Assembly (NCBI GenBank): GCA_023078555.1
Contig: CM041197.1
Span: 2,638,501-2,702,500, forward strand
Direction: 5' to 3'
Source: Ulva prolifera
Lineage: Eukaryota > Chlorophyta > Ulvophyceae > Ulvales > Ulvaceae
DNA length: 64,000 nt
Shown here: positions 60,507-64,000 of the stretch, piece after piece
How the letters are laid out: the number at the start of each line of letters is the position of its first letter
Numbering within the stretch: the first letter of the stretch is position 1
Notes under the pieces: model-generated
Told to the model about the DNA's origin: nothing
The model's database searches: none
Seen by the model: only the letters and a program-made list of their open reading frames with translations
Translations under genes and position numbers: made by a program

Positions 60507-61402
60507 TGTCGCTGTGACCGCTGTGAGCGTGGGAGCCATGTGCAGCTCTTGGACGGCTGTGACCTGTGGATGTAGAGATGTGTATGTGGTTGGTTGTGAG
60601 CAGCGGCCAGTTGAGCCATATGTGGTACACACGGCATGCTGGCAGCTGTGTGGGCAGCGGTGTGGGTGCTGCATGCTGGAGGAGCCGGGCATGGACATGG
60701 ATGCTCATGCAAGGGTGAGCAGATCAAATTTGGTGCATGATGTTAAAGTGTCTGGTTCATGAGGCCTCAGGTTTGCTGGCCTGAGACACCTGTTAGCTGT
60801 GGATGCAGATGAATGTTTGATTGCAGGCGATTTTCTACAGGAAATTGCAGTGTCAGCATCGGATCGTCAAAAGTACACGGTGCCTGTGAGCAAGCAAGGA
60901 CATGTGATTGCATGAAGATTTTCCAGTTCGCGGTATCATGTATCCTGTAAATCGGATTCACGACTCTGATGTGTGATCTCAACACCCGGAACAATTGCAC
61001 ACATCCACTTCCATTTGCAGGTTGACGATGAAGCAATGTGAAGGACCATTGCCAGAATGTGTGCCTGATTGAAGGTGACGCTGCACGCATTCACCATATC
61101 TGTTAAATGTAGAACTGAGCGGTGTGGCGTCGGGACTGCTCCCGCGCTCTTTTCGCTGGGCGAAATGCTTCGACCGCGCTCCATAAACTTACGCTGACCT
61201 CTGCTGTTTCGCCTAGCCTACATTTGTGCTGTCGCACCTCTCAGTTCATACAGATATTTGACTATTTGCTCTATCGCTGCTGCTGTTGATATGCACCAGT
61301 GCGTCCGGTAAAACATTCTGTCTCTGCGTGGGACGTTGCATATCCTGTCGATCCTGGCGATCCTCCTTTCAAAGGCTCTCTTCTCGGCGGTGGAGTGGTA
61401 GG
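60507..61402. other. Spacer upstream of the ARL6-like gene
   Basis: About 900 bp with no consistent coding signal on either strand. It holds the 3' UTR of the RS-like gene and the promoter and 5' UTR of the GTPase gene. Confidence 0.45.
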
Positions 61403-62281
61403 ATGGGAGGATCTGGGTCCACGGCCAAGAAGCAAGCCACCCCAGTCTTCGGTGCAAAGAAAGTGAGGCTCCCTCGTGCCCGCTGCATGCAAAAGCGACG
61501 CCAGAAGAGCTTGGAGCCAGATATCACTGGGCTGAATTTTCTCCCTGAGGAAGCAGACACAACCTTTGCGGCCCCAAGGTCAGGTTTTGGCCAGATTCAA
61601 AGTCCCGATCTGCTGCAGTATTCAGTCATTGTCGTTGGAATAGATGGCGCGGGAAAGACAACAATCATCAACCATCTTCGACCTGGATCAACAATGACAC
61701 CAGGAGAGCAGCCACCCACTATTGGTTGCAATATTGAGAACCTGCGACATGGAAATGTTGGTCTGACAGTGGTGGACATGGCGGGCGGCTCAAGGTATCG
61801 CAACATGTGGCAAAACTACTACAAGGATGCAGAAGGAATTATATTTGTCATAGACTCAGCTGATGCATTACGAATGTGTGATCCTGATCCTGCTGGGGAG
61901 GGCACCAGAAACCAACTGTGTGAGCGCTGTAATTACCCAGACTGCCCACGAGCACTACAGTGAAACACATGAGATATCGATTCGCGTCATCGCGAATCGC
62001 TATGGTTTGGTTGCAGGGCAGTGGCCAGAGAGGAATTTCAGGAAATGGTGGAACATACAGCAATCAAAGCTTCGCGAGTGCCCATCTTGATCCTGGCGAA
62101 TAAGATGGATTTGCCAAAGAGCATGCCACATCAGACTATAGCTGAGGCTCTAGATCTGACAGGCAGCGCCCTGAATCATGCTTGGAAAGTGATGCACTGC
62201 TGTGGCCTGACTGCAGTAGGTGTTCGGGAGGGCTGGGACTGGCTGGTTGACCAGATGAAGCGTGGCAACGGGAATCGCTAG
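61403..62281 (+). CDS. ARL6: ARL6/BBS3-like small GTPase with altered switch II, two exons
   Basis: Exons 61403-61875 and 62017-62281 give 245 residues; phase 2 agrees (donor GTGTGA). The ARF-like fold is clear: G1 GIDGAGKTTIINHLRPGS (residues 79-96), switch I PPTIGCNIE, G3 VVDMAGGSRYRNMWQNYYKD, FVIDSADALRMAVAREEF, G4 LILANKMD, and the ending REGWDWLVDQMK. TIIN-LRP, DM-G-RYRN and EGWDWL point to ARL6 (BBS3), which recruits the BBSome coat for ciliary membrane traffic. The catalytic Gln of G3 (DxxGQ) is Gly here (residue 129). A basic N-terminal extension of about 55 residues replaces the short amphipathic or myristoylated helix; MGGSGS could still be N-myristoylated at Gly2. Altered hydrolysis is inference. 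Confidence 0.88.
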
Positions 62282-62530
62282 CCGCCGCAGTTGGGTCAGC
62301 ACTGTGGGCGCTTCCATCTGCTGCAGCCCATGTAGCGCCATACAGTGGACTGTCACAGCTGACAGCACGCAGGCGCTGTTGGTGGCTGAGCGTTCACCCT
62401 CTGGCAAGCAAAGGCACATCGTTGCACGTCCGTTGAGGAACCCAGAATGCAGTGGTGGGCACAGAGTTCGGAAGTAATAGGTCAAAAGCTGAGCTCCTTC
62501 TGACAGATGTGTGTATATAACCGTTTGGAC

Positions 62531-63069
62531 ATGGAGCAGGGTGCCAGAGCTGTCAGGTCACGCAAGGAACAACACCGAGCGCTGCCACAGTATCACCAAG
62601 GTATGCTCGTAGTTGGGCATGGGGATGTTCAGTGTGCATGGAGGCAGAACAGCTCACTAGTGTTTGTGCGCCACTTGGCAGGACATCATTGTCACTCGCT
62701 TGGAAGCAGTGCGTGGCATGCAATTGCGCCAGCAACATGCCACGAACATGATTAGCTTCGATACTGCTTCTGTTTTGTCCGTGTATCATGCATGGAGCAC
62801 AGGCTTGATGAATATTCCTTTGCTGAGTACGATGCTCACGGTGACAGCAGTGATCTGAAGCAGGACAGTACAGTGTGCGGCACATGCACACACTGCCAGA
62901 GTCCAATGGCAGCAGAAGTAGCCACTCGACAGCCTGGGGGAGCCTTAGGGACCCTTGGAACCCCATGTATTCAAGTAGAATGCTGCAAAGATGCGTGCAT
63001 GTTCTTGCGATCGAGAGGGCCAAGAGTTCACCAGCAGCTCAACCAGTCAAACCTAGGTATGCCTAGGTG
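62531..63069 (+). CDS. Unresolved small gene downstream of the ARL6-like gene
   Basis: Candidate exons in order: ATG 62531 (MEQGARAVRSRKEQHRALPQ, donor GTATGC near 62602); about 62682-62708 (DIIVTRLEA before GTGCGT); about 62792-62870 (RLDEYSFAEYDAHGDSSDLK); and a last block, about 62899-63066 (HSTAWGSLRDPWNPMYSSRM, LQRCVHVLAIERAKSSP), ending in a stop. Phases between the first blocks do not close as drawn, so the exon map is wrong somewhere. The protein is short and matches no family I can name. Confidence 0.35.
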
Positions 63070-64000
63070 TTAAACCTGACGTCGACCGAGCAGCATCGCC
63101 CCGAACTTGTATGAAGAATCCCGGTGTACATCATGATGCTCGAGATACGTCATGATGCTTTTCGATCGTCTCGACATCACCAAAGCTATTGGGTTTGTCA
63201 CCTCGTGCAGAGCGTCGGCCTGAAGCGGTGCGCTGCGGAGATAGCACAGTTGAGCGTTTGGGCGCACTATCGATGATGCGTGCTGCTGCATGGTAGCTCC
63301 AGGTCTTGGCAAACGTGGGCTGTTGAGCAGAACGATCTGCACACGCTAATCATGGTTTACAACGCGTTGCAACGGCGCATGTACCCGTGCCGCGAAGCAA
63401 GCAGCCCACACGCTCATAGATGACCTAGGGCTTTGCATGTGTTGAGCGCCTTGGCCTGGTTCTTGCAGATGACATGGCTGCAGCATGCTTGGTTGCAGGG
63501 ACAGTACCGCAGCCAGGAAGCAGCCGCTGCTCTGTTCTGTACGCCGTTCAACATGCTGCAAGCGCTGATACGTCCTAGGCCTGCCGTAGGCGACATCTTG
63601 TAGCAGCGTTCGGAGAATCCAGCGCGCCGTGGTGCAGCGTGTTGCACCTGCTGTCTGCTCACGTACAGCTGGCGCGGATCGCACGAGTCATGACCGTCAA
63701 GTGAGCTCTTGAGACGGTGCACAGGGCGTACATCGCAGCGTCGCATTTTGCCCTCAGAGGCAAGCGGCGAGCTCGCAGATGTGCGCGTGCCCGGCGCGCC
63801 TCCATGGAAGTCACGCAGGCATGTGCATTCTCGCGGCGGATCATGAGCATCCTTTTTTGGACGGCACTGATACGCGCCACACAACATCCAAGCAGCTCAT
63901 ATATACTTACGATTTTACCAAAACAATATTCAATTTAAGTTTCCGATACCTTAAAAGGTTGATACGAGCAGGATAACATCCGTTTCCAGCAAGCTGCCGG
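63070..64000. other. Window end, unresolved
   Basis: Minus-strand open frames at 63342-63070, 63684-63346 and 63887-63414 overlap and look weakly protein-like (for example ADALHEVTNPIALVMSRRSK after an acceptor CGCTTCAG), but I could not choose a frame. The last 120 bp are AT-rich. Confidence 0.3.

Noticed and set aside
63070-63887. Possible transposase-like or other mobile-element frames at the window end
   Set aside because: No catalytic motif, terminal repeats or target duplications visible; overlapping frames cannot be ranked.

Overview
The window is nuclear DNA from a eukaryote whose genes are broken by many short spliceosomal introns. Exons are GC-rich, while introns and spacers are nearer 50% GC. 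The 5' splice sites are very often GTGCGN. The gene set is that of a green plant-lineage alga: a plant/alga-style ammonium transporter, an algal ADP-ribosylglycohydrolase relative, CFAP20/BUG22, an ARL6-like GTPase, a Kv-type channel and possible TGTAA polyadenylation signals. I read it as a chlorophyte green alga, perhaps a trebouxiophyte; the class is inference. I saw no prokaryotic features, CRISPR array, tRNA or rRNA gene, and no recognisable transposon or virus-derived element.

Layout. 0.3-3 kb: minus-strand unrecognised exons. 5.2-8.6 kb (-): voltage-gated K+ channel in five exons. 10-11.8 kb (+): coiled-coil, Met/Gln-rich protein. 14.7 kb (-): terminal exon with a zinc-ribbon-like Cys cluster. 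16.5-20.0 kb (+): ADP-ribosylglycohydrolase family, six exons. 20.7-21.4 kb (-): ribosomal P2. 22.2-25.4 kb (+): ammonium transporter, five exons. 26.7-29.1 kb (-): PRP38 splicing factor. 29.7-30.7 kb (+): UEV1/MMS2. 31.4-32.2 kb (-): ribosomal protein S14. 33.8-34.7 kb (+): CFAP20. 35.1-39.8 kb (-): RSM22/METTL17. 42.6-52.0 kb (+): a very large Ser/Pro/Ala-rich unrecognised protein. 53.6-54.0 kb (-): unrecognised exons. 54.9-56.3 kb (+): right-handed beta-helix protein. 57.6-60.5 kb (+): Arg/Ser/Asp/Glu-rich RS-like protein. 61.4-62.3 kb (+): ARL6-like GTPase, followed by a small unresolved gene.

The genes form no operon or pathway. They are ordinary housekeeping functions (ribosome, mitoribosome assembly, splicing, ubiquitin, membrane transport), two cilium-linked genes and several lineage-specific proteins. 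Exon coordinates were placed by eye from GT-AG (twice GC-AG) sites, reading-phase agreement and family conservation. For the recognised genes all junction phases agree, and the deduced lengths are whole numbers of codons.

The main oddities are an ammonium transporter lacking one of the two pore histidines, an ARL6-like GTPase lacking the catalytic glutamine, long poly-G/C tracts beside exon ends, a perfect 14-bp hairpin at 4.3 kb, and a roughly 2,470-residue low-complexity protein of unknown function.
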